Assembly (NCBI RefSeq): GCF_027409185.1
Contig: NC_084472.1
Coordinates: 92,830,427 to 92,894,426, forward strand
Source: Cynocephalus volans
Taxonomy: Eukaryota > Chordata > Mammalia > Dermoptera > Cynocephalidae
Reading direction: 5' to 3'
DNA: 64,000 nucleotides
The notes below the pieces were generated by a model. The model worked only from the letters and a program-made list of their open reading frames with translations. It searched no databases and had not been told where the DNA came from. The translations under genes and the position numbers were made by a program. The first letter of the stretch is position 1; every line of letters begins with the position of its first letter. Positions 36,573 through 49,329 of this stretch are shown in pieces.

Positions 36573-36990
36573 TACGATGCGATGGACTTAGTGGAAGAGT
36601 CAAACCAGTGAGACTCTGAGGAAGAGCCTCGTGATCTCGCTTTCGGGCATGCAGTGAGTAGAAGGTGGGCCCCACAAGAACCGACTGGGGAGCATCTGAC
36701 CTTGTGGATTTATAGGATTTGTCTCTAATCTCAGCGGTCATCGTACACGGTCTCCATACTACACATTTACTTTTTCACAGGTCTAAAAACAACATCTGCA
36801 TATTTAATTGCTGTCTAGTAAGAACTGAGGAAGAATAAGTGGTTTGAGAAGGCCTGGTTTACATTTCAACATTTCCAGAACATTTTCAAAAGGAGAAAAT
36901 AAGTGAGCAAAATAACATTTGTACCAGCATATAATTCTTTCTATCCGTCCATACTGTAATGGCCTCTTGAGGTGACTTCAAACGAGAATT

Positions 36991-37113
36991 TTATTTTATC
37001 TTTTTTATCTTTTTATTTATTTATTTTTAAAGTCTCTGGCCAGTATAGGAGTCAAACCTGTGACCTTGGGGTTATAAGGCTGTGCGCTAACCAACTGAGC
37101 TCATCAGCGAGCC
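36991..37113 (-). mobile_element. tRNA-Ile-derived SINE
   Basis: T-rich tail, then 'tctggccagtataggagtc' and the reversed tRNA body ending 'ctgagctcatcagcgagccc'. It lies 0.8 kb upstream of the TRIML1 start codon. Confidence 0.85.
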
Positions 37114-37775
37114 CGAGAGTGTTGTTTTAGATGCTTCCCATGACGGCAGATGGGTGAGTACTGTGGTCTGCAGGGCAGACAATAAATATAACCATGGCAA
37201 TCTATTGTACATTTAAAGTCAAGGAATACTTCAGAGGAATAGTTGTCATATTGTTGGCATGAATAAAATGAAATAAAAGTACACGGTACCTGATAAAAGA
37301 GGAGAAAGCTTGGGCTTTATTCAAGCAGAGAAAAGGGCCTAGTGAGAGAAGGAATATACACTATGGTTTTCTTCTTTCAGTTCTCAACTAGGTTTTCTAT
37401 TAGTGGAGTTTCCCAAATGATTTGGACCATATTACCAATTCAGGTATTAATAGAGATCATCATAATTCAAATCTTTGGACTGGTTTACACCAAATTCCTC
37501 AACCCTCCAGCTTAAAACCAATGTGTTTGAATGATTTCACAGTGCTGTTTACATACAAAACCAGCTCATGAAATGATAACTCTGTTAGGAGCAAGTATTC
37601 TCAGCATCCAGCGTGTGGCTTGCAGAGAGAGAAAGATTCAGTAAAAGTTTGGGGTTGAGGATGAACCCAGTGTACAGAAGTTCCACATTAAGTCATAATT
37701 GGCTTTGTTTTGAGAGCGTACATGTCAGCTGGTGAAATCAGGCACAGAGGAGAGTAGGATTTTCTTGTAAGAACA

Positions 37776-37785
37776 GCGTAGCAAC
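37776..37785. promoter_or_regulatory. possible RFX half-site (X-box) upstream of TRIML1
   Basis: GCGTAGCAAC, read on the other strand GTTGCTACGC, fits one half of the X-box bound by RFX factors. It lies about 95 bp before the TRIML1 ATG. I see no TATA box or CpG island. This is only a motif match. Confidence 0.2.
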
Positions 37786-37879
37786 TGATCACCCACCTGT
37801 TACTCAAACCAACAGAACCACAGAGAGGACTTTTCTAACCTAGGAACAGAGGTGTAGCCTTACGCCCACATCCACCCAA

Positions 37880-40800
37880 ATGTCTACAGCAGATTTGATG
37901 GAGACTCTCAGAGAAGAACTCACCTGTTTCATCTGCCTGAACTATTTCAGCAGCCCAGTGACCACTGAGTGTGGGCACAGCTTTTGTCTGATGTGTCTCC
38001 TCAGGAACTGGGAGGAACATAACACACCTTTATCCTGTCCTGAGTGCTGGAGGACCTTGGAAGGCCCTCATTTCCAGTCCAATGAGCGTCTGGGGAGGCT
38101 GGCGAGCATTGGCAGGCAGCTCAGATCTCAGGTGCTGCAGAGTGAGGATGAAGCAGGTGGCTGCGGGAGAACACTGGCAGCCACTAAGGCATTCTCTGAT
38201 GACGAGCAGGGTGCAAACGCCTTCTCAACCCACAGTCATGGAATAAACAGAGTGCATCTCTTGAATGAGGCTGAGGAGCACCACAAAGTAAGACGGGCTG
38301 CTCAGCATCCATCTCGGAACACAGATCAGGTTCCGTCATTTAACTCTCGTAGCATTCCCTATCGGTGACAGTCATGGGTGTTCATCTCTAGGCACCACAC
38401 CACAGGCTCCTGCGGGTCCTGCTTTCAGCCTTTGTTTTGGAGTCCCAGTCATCTTGTAGTTATTGGTCTTTAAGGCCCCTTCATGACCTGGTGCTCTGCT
38501 CATTGGTCACAGAGAGTTTGTTTCTATTGCAGGAGAAACTTCAGGAAATCCTAAATCTTTTGCGTAAAAAGAAAAAGGAAGCTCAGACTGTATTAACCCA
38601 CGAGAAGGAAAGAGTGATACTGTGTAAGGTCAGTATGTGTCTTACTTTTGGATCTTGTATATGTTACTATGGGGGTGGGGGTGGGGGGATGCGGACTAAA
38701 GGAACATTTAGTGAATATCAGGATTAAAAAGGAATTTTTTTCAGTCCCAGTCCTGCCAGTTGCAGTATCCTGCTTTGGTCTGCCTACCTCTGCTTGTCCA
38801 CCAGGGAACCCCAAGACTCACTTCAAATTCCCCCATTCCCAGGCAGGCTCGTTTTTTCCCCTCTTTGTGCACCTAGACAACTCTGTAACTACCTCTTTTA
38901 TGGCTCCAATCATCATTATTTAAAATACAAGTTATACTTATATAACACAGGATGGAAATCAATTTTTAAAAAGGAATATTTCAAATGCTTGAGAAAAAAA
39001 AAGAGAATGCAAATTAAAAACAAAGAGAAAGGGATATCGAGGCAAAAAAGTAATTTGGAAATATACCTGAACAAATGCTCAAGCTTAGGCATAGATTTGG
39101 ACTTGAGTTATCTAGCAGTCAAAGCAAATAACTAAAAGTTTAATTAGATATTTAAAAAAAAAAAAAGTGTGCACTGATTCTCCCCATAGACATTGAGTTC
39201 TGAAGTGGAAATATGTGTGATGTATATTTTTATTCCTAGCATGTATTCCAAAGCCTCCTTTCACTGAATAAATATGCGTTGAATAAATAAACGCACACAT
39301 TTTTCATGTTTTTTCTTCTTTATTTTGCTTTAGTTTTATCATAGTACTGATCCACACCTGTTATATTTTTGTCTGTTTTTGGTTTCTCCTGCTAGAATGA
39401 CAGTCTCCTGGGAATAGAAATTTTGGTTTTGTTTACTGTTGTATCTACAGTGCACGCACTTTCGAAAACATCAAATTCTCCACACAGCCAGTCAGTAGAA
39501 TATGTATTTTATGTGTCGGGCTTCAAGAAGTGTCACAGTGGAGCTCTAGGGCTTTGTAAGGATTAAGAATCCACAGCCATGGGTGTTTCCATTACTAACT
39601 TTATCATATTGTGTGGGTGTGCCTGGGTGATGGCAGGAAGAGACAAAGACTTGTAAACAGGTTGTAGTGTCAGAATACATGAAAATGCACCAGTTCCTGA
39701 AGGAAGAGGAGCAGCTGCAACTCCAGCTGCTGGACAAGGAGGAGAAGGAAAACATGAGGAAACTGAGGGACAATGAGATCCAGCTGACCCAGCGAATCCG
39801 AAGGCTCAGCAAAATGATTGGACAGATAGAGTCCACATATCAGAACCCGATTCTGGAATCTTTAGAGGTGAGCCTGAAACTCTTGAGTGGACTGGGAAAA
39901 ATTAAGGGAAAAAATATATAGTAACCCATGGTTTTCCAAGGCATAGAAAATAAGTTTTTCCTTATTCACCTGAAAAACTAGGTTCTGGCCCCAAAGTAGT
40001 TTTCCTAAAGAATTGATGTGCTATATGTCAATAAAGTCTTGAGGGGAAAAAACCAGGAATAATGATCCCAAACATGCCTAATGATGACTCCAACTTCTGT
40101 GCCTGCCTCACTGCAACCTCGGCTTTGTCAAATATTTTAGTAAGTTTATTAATGAGCATTTACTATGTGCTGGGCACAATCAGTTCAGTCTTCACAAAGA
40201 CTTGATAAAGATAAGTGCAGTGCTATTATGAGTATAGGTGATTGTCATCTACAAAATGGTTTATGGCAGCACTTATTTAATAATTCAGAGCTATGGTAGT
40301 AAGGCAGTTTGCTTGTCAAATACCTAATGAGTGGTAGAATCCAGGTGTTCTGTGTAACAAACCTGCATTCTTTACCATCTCTGTTCTGCTGCCTCCCCAG
40401 GCTATTGCATTGTCCAGGACCTTCTTAAACACAAGCCATGTAAGCCAACTCCAGCCTCAGGCCTAGTTCCTGGACTGGTTCCATAGAATGCTACTATTTA
40501 ACCTAGTGCCTTCCAAACAAACCTCTCCAACTGCACATAGGCTTGGTCTCAATCCTCACTGGTCCATTTTCCTTTGCTTATCTCTGATTCCCTGAGGCAT
40601 TGGATAATGAGACTAGTAGTTTGGCTCCTTTATCAACAACAGGTTCTCTTGACAAAGTGTTGATATGAGAAAAATAAAAGGACAAAGTATTCTCTAGTCA
40701 TTGTGAGAAACATCTCATTTACCAAAAACCAATCCTACAACACCCTGGGGATTTTCATCGTATCCAAAATGGAGCCAGTCTTCGCCAGTGATCAAAGTGC

Positions 40801-43233
40801 ACACATGCTAACCATCTTTCTTTTATACCCTTAGGAAGTGAGAGAAGCACTGGAAAGGTAGGTTCCATTTGTGTTCAGTTATGTGAGATACAGGGATGTG
40901 GTGCTGGTGAAATAGAGGATGAGTGCAGATGGGAGTGTCTGTGCTGTTGGGGCAAAATGAAAGGACACCACATTGGAGCGGGTCATGCGGGCTGTGCCAA
41001 GGGAGGAGTGAGTATCTCTGCTCTCTTGTAGGAATGAACCACTCTTGCTTCAGTATCCAGAGGCCACCACCACAGAACTCAGTCTGTGCCACATCACCGG
41101 AATGAGGGAGATGCTAAGAAAATTCAGCAGTAAGTCAGCTCGATTTGTCAAACCTCCAGGAATTTCCAGAGCTAACTTCAGCATATATTAAGGGATGCAT
41201 AGCTGAGCCCTTGGGCAGCAGCTTCTAACATTAAATGTTCACCATCTGATGCCAGACTCTCGGTTGAGGTGTCCTGAGCCTGCGCTAAACACAAAGGAAG
41301 GCTGGGGCCACAGACCATTTCTGTGCTTGAGAAGAGAGAAGCAATGAGACCCGATTGATGTTTTATCTGGCTTTGTTTTCTGCATGAGTCCTGGTCCTTC
41401 CTTTGTTCATTTGTTTTTATTGATCTGTTTTCCCTCCCCCTTGCACACATATACACACACATGCACACACACACACACACCTCATGCAGAGTATTCTGCA
41501 TTTCTAGCTCTGTTCCTGTTAGGATGAAAGCTAACTTAAACTTTAAAATCCCAGTAAGAGAACATTCAAAGAACTATCTTTTTAGAATGCTTCAAATGTT
41601 TAGACTGGCTATGACTAAGAGAAGTCAGCATTAGTTCTCAGCTTTTATCTTGTTGACAATCTTACCTTCAGAAGAAGGCCTAATAACCACTGGACTCAAC
41701 AGATATTTGATAAATACCTGCTACGTGCCCAATGCAATGCTATTAGGCTCTGAGCTTACTTGCAATGATTAGTAAGACAGATGTTGCCTTTGCTTTTGTA
41801 AAATTTTCAGTGAAATTGAGAAGACAGACGTTAATCACACAGATAATTAGTTAGGATGGGCATTTGGTATTTCATAAACAAAAGTATGAAATTGTATGAT
41901 AGGGGCGCCTGATCTTGTCTGGTCAGTCAGTGAAAGTGGGAGGTCTCTTGTGTGACCTCCTCTCAGGACGATGGGAGAGGAGGCTTCCCACTGGTTTGCA
42001 GTGTCCTTCCTCAGATGGTCCCAGAGTGTTGTACCCACTCTCATGAGGCCACACTTAAGCATGACATGATGAAAAATGCCGATTAGGAATTGCTATTCAA
42101 ACACTCAGTAACTTTGTAATCTTGGTGAAGTTTCCTAACCTTTATGAACCTCAGGGTTTTTTTTTTTTTTTTTTTTTTTTTAATGGGAAAAAATTAATAA
42201 CACTTGGAATAATTAAATGAGATAATGTATAGAAAATGCTTGGCACGTATGGAGGAGTTCAGCAAATGATAATTTCCTATATTTTTCTCTCACCCAAATA
42301 GAAGAACCAGGAACAACCATGGTTAAACGAATCCAGACAGCAAGGGTATCCCTGTAGAATAAATAGCTGAGTTCTGAAACTGTCTCATGAACTGAACAGC
42401 TTCCATTCCATGATCAGAGATTGTTCTTTCCCTCTCAGGCAAGCTAAATATTGTTCTCCATGTGACTTTTTTTTTTTGTACTCAAGTTCACTCTTTATGT
42501 TTTGTGAAACAGTGAAAGGAGAGCTCAGAGATTCTGTTCTCAACAAAACCACCGCCCCTGCCTCATAGCCACCTAAATTAAATTTTATAAAATAGGACAA
42601 AATACTAAGAATTTAAGTTCCACATATGCAAGAGGTTTTTCAAGAATTCCAAAGGAGGATTCATTCTTCTCTCTTCTTGCAGCAGAGATAACCCTGGACC
42701 CAGCCACAGCCAACGCCTACCTAGTCCTGTCTGAGGATCTGAAAAGTGTGAGACATGGAGGAATGAGGCAGCAGTTACCTGACAACCCAGAGAGATTTGA
42801 TCAGTCTGCAACTGTGTTGGGTGCTCAGATCTTCATCTGCGGGAGACACTACTGGGAGGTGGAAGTGGGAAGCAAGACCGAGTGGGAAGTGGGCATCTGC
42901 AAGGACTCAGTGAGCAGAAAGGGGAATCTCCCCAAATCCCCTGGGGACCTCTTCTCACTTATAGGTTTAAAAATTGGGGATGATTATAGTCTTTGGGTCT
43001 CATCACCTTTAAAAGGTCAACATGTCAGAGAGCCTGTGCATAAGGTTGGTGTTTTCTTAGACTATGAATCTGGACATATAGCATTCTACAATGTGACAGA
43101 TGAGTCCCTTATCTACAGTTTCCCTCCAGCCTCCTTCCAAGAGCCTCTCAGGCCTATCTTTTCCCCTTGCCTCCCAAATGAAGGGACAAACACAGACCCT
43201 CTTACCATCTGCTCACTGAAAACCCACGTCTGA
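37880..43233 (+). CDS. TRIML1: TRIML1, tripartite motif family-like 1 (RING - coiled coil - PRY/SPRY)
   Basis: Exons: 37880-38287 (408 bp), 38533-38628 (96), 39637-39867 (231), 40835-40857 (23), 41032-41129 (98) and 42683-43233 (551). All borders are AG/GT. The joined frame is 1407 nt, 468 amino acids plus stop, the length of human TRIML1, whose start [21 protein letters not shown] recognise. The RING is complete: C16, C19, C31, H33, C36, C39, C53, C56, so E3 ubiquitin ligase activity is expected from the family. The B-box region (93-126) keeps only about C95 and H126 of the usual ligands. Residues about 130-250 are charged, Leu-rich coiled coil. PRY starts at about 286 ([17 protein letters not shown]), SPRY has W343-E-V-E-V and LDYESG at 411-416. 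The family is expressed in testis and early embryo. The gene is intact and looks functional. Confidence 0.97.
38671..38688 (+). promoter_or_regulatory. G-rich run just after the TRIML1 exon 2 donor
   Basis: Three G5-6 tracts separated by single T residues start 42 bases past the donor. G-runs near 5' splice sites often act as intronic splicing enhancers. They could also form a G-quadruplex. Role inferred only. Confidence 0.3.
40140..40390 (-). mobile_element. MIR fragment, antisense, in TRIML1 intron 3
   Basis: 'tgagcatttactatgtgctgggcac' and 'ttagtagtgg.agaatccaggtgt'-like sequence are the reverse MIR/L2 core. Confidence 0.65.
41443..41480. repeat. (AC)n microsatellite
   Basis: Interrupted AC repeat in TRIML1 intron 5. 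Confidence 0.9.
42090..42280 (+). mobile_element. MIR fragment carrying a T-run, in TRIML1 intron 5
   Basis: 'cagtaactttgtaatcttggtgaag...aacctcaggg', then about 27 T, then 'aattaaatgagataatgtatagaaaatgcttggcac', is a MIR core with an internal T-run. Confidence 0.75.
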
Positions 43234-43957
43234 GGGACATGTCCCTGAGCCTCCCCGAGGATGAGGTCTAAGACCAATGGACGACTGTTAATTTAGATGA
43301 TTGATGCATCGACAATATTGACATAAGAAGATCTAAAAGAAAAGTGTCCCCCCACTGCCCAGAGCTTCCATTAACTTGAACCCACAATGAATAGCCAGAT
43401 TAGACAATCAACTTCAACACCAATAGGAGAGAGCTGATTAAATCCTGTGTCTTTCACCAAGTTCATTATCTAGACTACTCTGTGTATGTGCTGGTCACTC
43501 AAAATGTAGAGATAGAACTACGTCCTGTATAATTATACTGTATTCCAATTATTATCCTGTATTCCACTGTCATAGGCCAGTTTTACAAATACATACCATT
43601 TTTTTCAAGTGTATTTGTTTATTTGACTCTTAAAAACTGTGCTATTTGAGTGTGTCTCTTTCTCATGGCTAGAGCTCCACATTCAGGGGCAATACCAATC
43701 CCTCTGGGGAGTTGGTGCAGGGTTCTCCTTTCCAAGGTGGGTGAGAAGGACTCAGGACTCAGTCTTCTCTAAAAAGTCATATTTTGTGCCATCCCATGAG
43801 GCCTGGAGTATATGTACTTAGGAAGGCTTATGCATTCAGAATACTTCAAATATTTGTGTGAATGTCATTGTATCACAAATGTTACCACAACCACAAGAAG
43901 CTGGAACCTTCTGTTTATTAATGTGTTAAAAAAAATGACAGAGCAAAGTCTCTACTC

Positions 43958-43963
43958 AATAAA
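43958..43963 (+). promoter_or_regulatory. candidate TRIML1 poly(A) signal
   Basis: This AATAAA lies 725 bp past the TRIML1 stop. I saw no earlier canonical AATAAA in the 3' flank, but non-canonical signals may be used. Confidence 0.3.
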
Positions 43964-44009
43964 TGTATCGTGGCAATGCCTGCCAAGTGGCTTTATTGAC
44001 TTTTTGTTT

Positions 44010-44093
44010 GTGGCTGGCCAGTATGGGATCCAAACCCTTGACCTTGGTGTTATAACACTGAGGTCTCTAACCAAATAAGTAACAGGCCAGCCC
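44010..44093 (-). mobile_element. tRNA-Ile-derived SINE
   Basis: 'gtggctggccagtatgggatcc' followed by the reversed tRNA body ending 'aacaggccagcccta'. No long T-run remains, so it is older or truncated. Confidence 0.8.
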
Positions 44094-44099
44094 TACTGA

Positions 44100-46500
44100 A
44101 ATTTTAGATAAGATTATTTTCTGTACTTTTGCTACTTGGTATGAGCAGAAGGCTTTCTATCCCTGGAAGGCCAAAGACACCATCTCTGCCATCTCAGAAT
44201 GCCATGGTTTGTGTAGGAGCCGAGTGCCATTGGGCTGGTCTCAGGTCACCCCGTGTTGGAGGTCTGCACTCACGCTTCCCATTCTTAGGGGTCTGTCCCT
44301 GCAGGTTTTGTTGTTGTTAATGGAATTCTACCTCGGTCACATTGTGGAATGTCAGCAATCACAATTACCTCCTCTTACCACTCAGGTAAGTCAGTGTCCT
44401 AAGGCAGAGAAGGCAACTGATAGGATTTAACCACCACACATGACTGTAATTACTGAGATTTTCAGGAAAAAAAAGTTTATCGCAGATTTTTGTCTGTAAA
44501 TTGGGGAGTAGGTTGGGGAAAGTTAAAAATTCAATGTCTTAACCAACATACAAGGCCATAAAAAAAAAGTCAAAAAGTAGCTAGGCTTATTTTAGGGTTT
44601 TTGTTCATCTTTCTTACTGATCCAAATCAGTTTTCTCTGTCAACCTCATACATTTCTATCCTGTACCCTCAGAGGCAGGGGAACACAAATGAACTGGGCT
44701 TAGGAACCCTGAAAATCCCTCTTCTGTTCTTTGTATTCATCATTCACACTTCACCCTGACATTACATTCGATTAGAATCAACCGTAGAGAACGAATACCC
44801 AACACAGCCTCTTCACATGGTTTGTGGCTCTTTGTTTCCTATTTGTTATTTCATTAGATAGATTTTATTTTTTTGAGTTTTCACCTCAAAAAGCTAAGAA
44901 ACATATCATAAAAAGTATACACCAAACCTTTGGAATGTATCTTCCTCCATTACAAGAAAAAACCCACTTTTCTGGCGATAAATGAATAAAAGTAATACAT
45001 TTTAATGCAATGTGCATTGCATTTAATTCTAGTGTGATCCAGGTGACAGCTCTTTTCATTCTTCTTTGCTCCAAAGGGGTTCATATTGTCAAGGAAAGTA
45101 GCCTATTTTTGTCCCCCTCTGGCAAAGTCATCCTGAGTGATCTTTACTGTACCATGGCCTACACTGGGTTTGCCACGCATTAGGTGTGTGGAGAAAGTTG
45201 AATCTATACCACTGAACTTTTATTCCTTTGAATTTGTGTAAATAACCATGAAAAAGTTGCAAGAAAATGTACATTCAATGTTTTTAGATTTACACTCAAA
45301 GCCAAAGAGATGTGATGGTGAGAATGAGAGTGAGGTGGCAAAATAGAAAATAAAGTGTGCTCCCCTGCGTGGCTCACTCACCCCCTTGCTCTGTTCAAAG
45401 GCCTGGGTCTCATTGCCTGAGACAAGGACATTCCTCCAGTATGAATGGTGTATTCATTCATTCATCTGCCACCATTTCCCTTGTCTTGTCCTTTTAACTC
45501 CTCCAAATCCCTGTCTTCCACCCTTTCTTGAGTGAACAATTTACCCAGGAGATAGGAATTCACAAGTAACCTCTTGTTTGGTGGTCATTACCAAATCACA
45601 GCTATTTTCTTCTCTGCCTCTCCAAAACTAGCTTGAAGAGAGGGGAAATGTTCAGTCTTGATGTCAGAAGACATCGAGAGTGATCCCCCACATTGGATCT
45701 CACTTTGTTTTGATTTTCTTTGTCCTAGAGTACCTTAAAAATAAAATATTATATGTCTTTTTCCCTAAAGTATAATTTGCCAATAAAACTTCTTAAGTCT
45801 TCAGATAAGAGTTTTGTCTACTTTCCTCCTCTGATTATTCCCTCCCCACCCCCTAATTACATAACTTCAAGCTACTTAAGAGCACTGATACCTTATCTGA
45901 CTTTGGATTACTTTACAAGGCCTTCTTATACTAATTTAACTCAAGAATGTGCCCAAACTACTTTTTAAAATTCTTTAATTTCTCCCTGTGCCTGTACCTT
46001 GGAAAGATGGGAACAGAATAATAGGCCACAGCAGGAAAATTCAAGAATGTTGAAATGTGCAAAGGATAAAATAAAAATTGCATGTAATCTTACTACATGG
46101 AAATTATCAATGCTTATATTTTGGTGTTTATGTATGTATATTTTTATGTATGTATATGTTTTTTATGTACGTATATTTTTTAAAAAATGAAGATTAATCT
46201 CACCCTGATGTTACACAGTGAACTTCCTTCATATCATTAGATGTTTCTGGAAAAAATGAGTTTTTTATCCTTAAATATATAAGCATGTGTCTTCTAAAGA
46301 GTAGCACGTTTTGTTAAATTACATTTATTATATTTCCAAATTCATATTCAGTAAATGGTGCAATGATATTTAATGAACAATCTATATTAAAAATTTCCCA
46401 CTTGTCCTTGTAATGTTCTTTATAGCTGCTTTTCAGTCTACCAGCATCCAGGAATAATATAGAGCATACATTGGATTTAATTGTCTTGGAAAATATAACT
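44100..46500. other. downstream flank of TRIML1, no recognised gene
   Basis: No exon-like match or confident repeat was seen on either strand. Confidence 0.45.
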
Positions 46501-46519
46501 TTTAATGGGAGTGATATTT

Positions 46520-46700
46520 CATTAAATGACTGTCCCTAATTTATTTAATCATTCCCCTACTATGGAATCTTTAGATTGTTTTCTATTTGTAGTTGTTATA
46601 AATGACACTGTGATGAACATAGTGTACATAAACCTTTGGGTGTATCTCTAATTATTCCCCAAGTATATCTCCTGCAGGCAGGAAAGCTCCCAGTGGATCC
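46520..46700 (-). mobile_element. L1 3' fragment, antisense
   Basis: 'actatggaatctttagattgttttc', then 'ttataaatgacactgtgatgaaca', is the reverse of an L1 3' end. Confidence 0.65.
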
Positions 46701-46899
46701 TGCAGCCACATTCCCCCCCATGACAGCTCTCCGTGCACTGCAGGTAGTCCCAAAGATTTTAATTCATTGCACTTCCATGCTGAAGGGGCAGACACACTTG
46801 CTTTGAGACACGTGAAAGAACGTGTTTTCCCCTGCCCTATGGTCTGGCCAGAAGCATTGCATTTATTTCCCCTCAAAAAACTGTCCTAGGAAGAATTGG

Positions 46900-47095
46900 A
46901 GTAACAGGGGATTTGAAATCAGACAGTCCTTGGCTTGCATGCTTAACATAACCACAAAGTAATTTAATTTTCATGAGTTATTTCAACTCTCAGAGCTTAA
47001 GTTTCCTCTTCTCAAAAATGTGGGAAATAGCTGCCTGTTATGATGTATATTATGTAAGCACACATTAAAAACAATTAAAGTACAGGGCATGATGA
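46900..47095 (+). mobile_element. MIR fragment
   Basis: 'tttgaaatcagacagtccttgg', then 'tttcctcttctcaaaaatgtgggaaata' and 'aagtacagggcatgatg', fit MIR. Confidence 0.65.
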
Positions 47096-47767
47096 CTTTT
47101 TGTTAGTTCTTCCTTCCCCCTTTTAAAGAGTTCATTTTGTAATTCTTCAGAAAGGGGACAGAGAAGCCACAGGACGCTTGTCTGGAGTATGGAAGACACA
47201 GGCGCCAAGATCTTTGAAACATGTACAAGGTAGCTGTTGTTATTTCAGGGGGAAAGAAAGTGTTAACACAAAATTCAGTTGGAGAAAAGAAAAACCTGTA
47301 CAGATTCTTTTCTGTCTTTCATGGAAGTCCTTCTGACCTTCATGCTTGTGAGCATCCATGACCCAAATTAACAAAATCAACTAATATAGTAAAGAGTAAA
47401 TAAATAAAAATAAGAAACCATTTTAAAGTGTGCATCTCGTCTTCATGCCTCCAGTCTTGGCAATTGCACACCTTTGCCCTGGGCTTCTAAGACATGATAT
47501 GAACCTTGGTAATCACCAGCTCTGTGAATGCTTGAAGTCCTCTGCCCAGAGGAATGGGTTGATGACACCTTTTGCAGTCACTGTGCTCAAGTACATTAGA
47601 GGCGTCCTGAGATATTGATCCCATCAGCCACTGGGGGGGGGCTTGAGAAGGTTACTATCATCTGTGACTCTTTTTCTCCTTTCCTCCCATTTACATTATA
47701 AAAAAACATGTTAGATGTGTGTCATACGTGAAAAAGATTAAAAAGCACACTTCCCTGCCCCCATAGG

Positions 47768-47769
<2 letters not shown>

Positions 47770-47833
<64 letters not shown>
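47770..47833. repeat. (TG)n microsatellite, 64 bp, pure
   Basis: Uninterrupted TG repeat, likely polymorphic. Confidence 0.97.
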
Positions 47834-47835
<2 letters not shown>

Positions 47836-48119
47836 GAAAGAGAGAGAAGAGACTCCCTTGCTGTTGCCTGGGAGGTCCTGTTATAGCTTTCTTACTGACA
47901 GCTAGCAGGATGGAACCAGGTCTTGTGAGGCCCGAAGCTTATACAAGTGAGGAGAGTCCTCTTTAAGAAAAATAGCAACAAATTACAAATTATAGAATTA
48001 GGTCCGGGATCTTAGAGGATCTCACACAAACGAGGGGACTAAAACTTGAGTTTCCCATGCTTCAGGCACATCTGCCTCTGGCTTAGCCACATGCAAAGAT
48101 GAAGTACATACCAAGATAG

Positions 48120-48345
48120 TAACACCAGACCTCCCAGGTTCAAATCCTGGCTCCACCCCTTACTAACTGTACCACCCTGAGCAACTTACTTAATCTCCCT
48201 GTGCCTCAGTTCCCCCATCAGTGCAATGTAGTGGGAAATAATATTTGCCTCAGAGGGTTGTTGTATGTACTAAATGGCATAACTCTTGCACTTAGAACAC
48301 CACCTAATTTAAGGTAGAATTACTCAATAGATGTTAACTATTAAT
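48120..48345 (+). mobile_element. MIR SINE
   Basis: 'ggttcaaatcctggctccacccc', then 'ctccctgtgcctcagttccccc' and 'gagggttgttgtatgtac', are near-consensus MIR. Confidence 0.88.
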
Positions 48346-48384
48346 AGTTTCTTACAAAACTTTGTTGTTGTTGTTTTTACAGTA

Positions 48385-48680
48385 AGACATTGATTTTATT
48401 TTTTTATGGAAACATTGATTATGCATATTTGTGGGGTACAGAGTTGAACATCAATACATGTATACAATGTGTCAGTGTGTCAATCAAATCACAGTAATTA
48501 GCATATTCATCATTATAAAATTTAATCATTGCTTTGTGATGATGACATTCAATCTCTCTTCCAACCATTTGATAATATGCGGTGAATTATTAATTCTAGA
48601 TGCCTAACTCGACCATACACCAGTAGAACTTATTTTTCCTGCCTAGCAGTTTTGTGTCCGTTAATCAACCTCACTAAGCT
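48385..48680 (-). mobile_element. L1 3' end, antisense
   Basis: Same subfamily as 33865-34420: 'tttgtggggtacagagttg', 'catcaatacatgtatacaatgtg' and 'taattagcatattcatcatt'. Confidence 0.8.
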
Positions 48681-49260
48681 TTGACATCTATGCTAACCAA
48701 GACTCTGTTTTTGGACACTGTCTTCTGCTGCTCTGGAACTCCCAGCTCTGACCAAAACCCGATACCTGAGTTCTGATACTGCCTTCTCCTACTCTCATTC
48801 CTTCCCTGATGGTCCTGGTTTCATCCTTCATGGAAACTCCACTTCTAGTTTGGTGATGGCCTCAAAGCATATTGTCTGATACCTGATCCTTTTGAGCCCC
48901 TAATTCTAGCTCTCACTCCTTACCTTTTAGGAATTTTTCCTAAAACTTCTTGAGCATTTCAAATATTGTCTTTTATTTGACTCCTTGATTCTTTTCTTTC
49001 CAGTTCAAATAGTAAACTCTTCTGAATTATAGGTCACAACATTCAGAGCTGGTATTTTCTTTCTGGGTTGTGTTTTTAACCATGCTGGTGGGTCCGTAAG
49101 ACTTGGTTCAAAGGGAAATTCCTCCTCCACCGTTCTGCTGGGTTTCATTTTGATGGGGCACATCCTCTCCTTACAGAGCACGTGTCCCCTGCCCTCCATC
49201 CGGATGGGAAATGAATGATCAGGGTGCTCTGGAGAAGTGGATTGTACACTAGGCGAGGAG

Positions 49261-49265
49261 TGTGT

Positions 49266-49310
<45 letters not shown>

Positions 49311-49320
49311 TGTGAGTGTG
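49261..49320. repeat. (TG)n microsatellite
   Basis: TG repeat with TC and AG interruptions. It creates the histidine/threonine run in an open frame on the other strand. Confidence 0.95.
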
Positions 49321-49329
49321 GCAAGGGGA

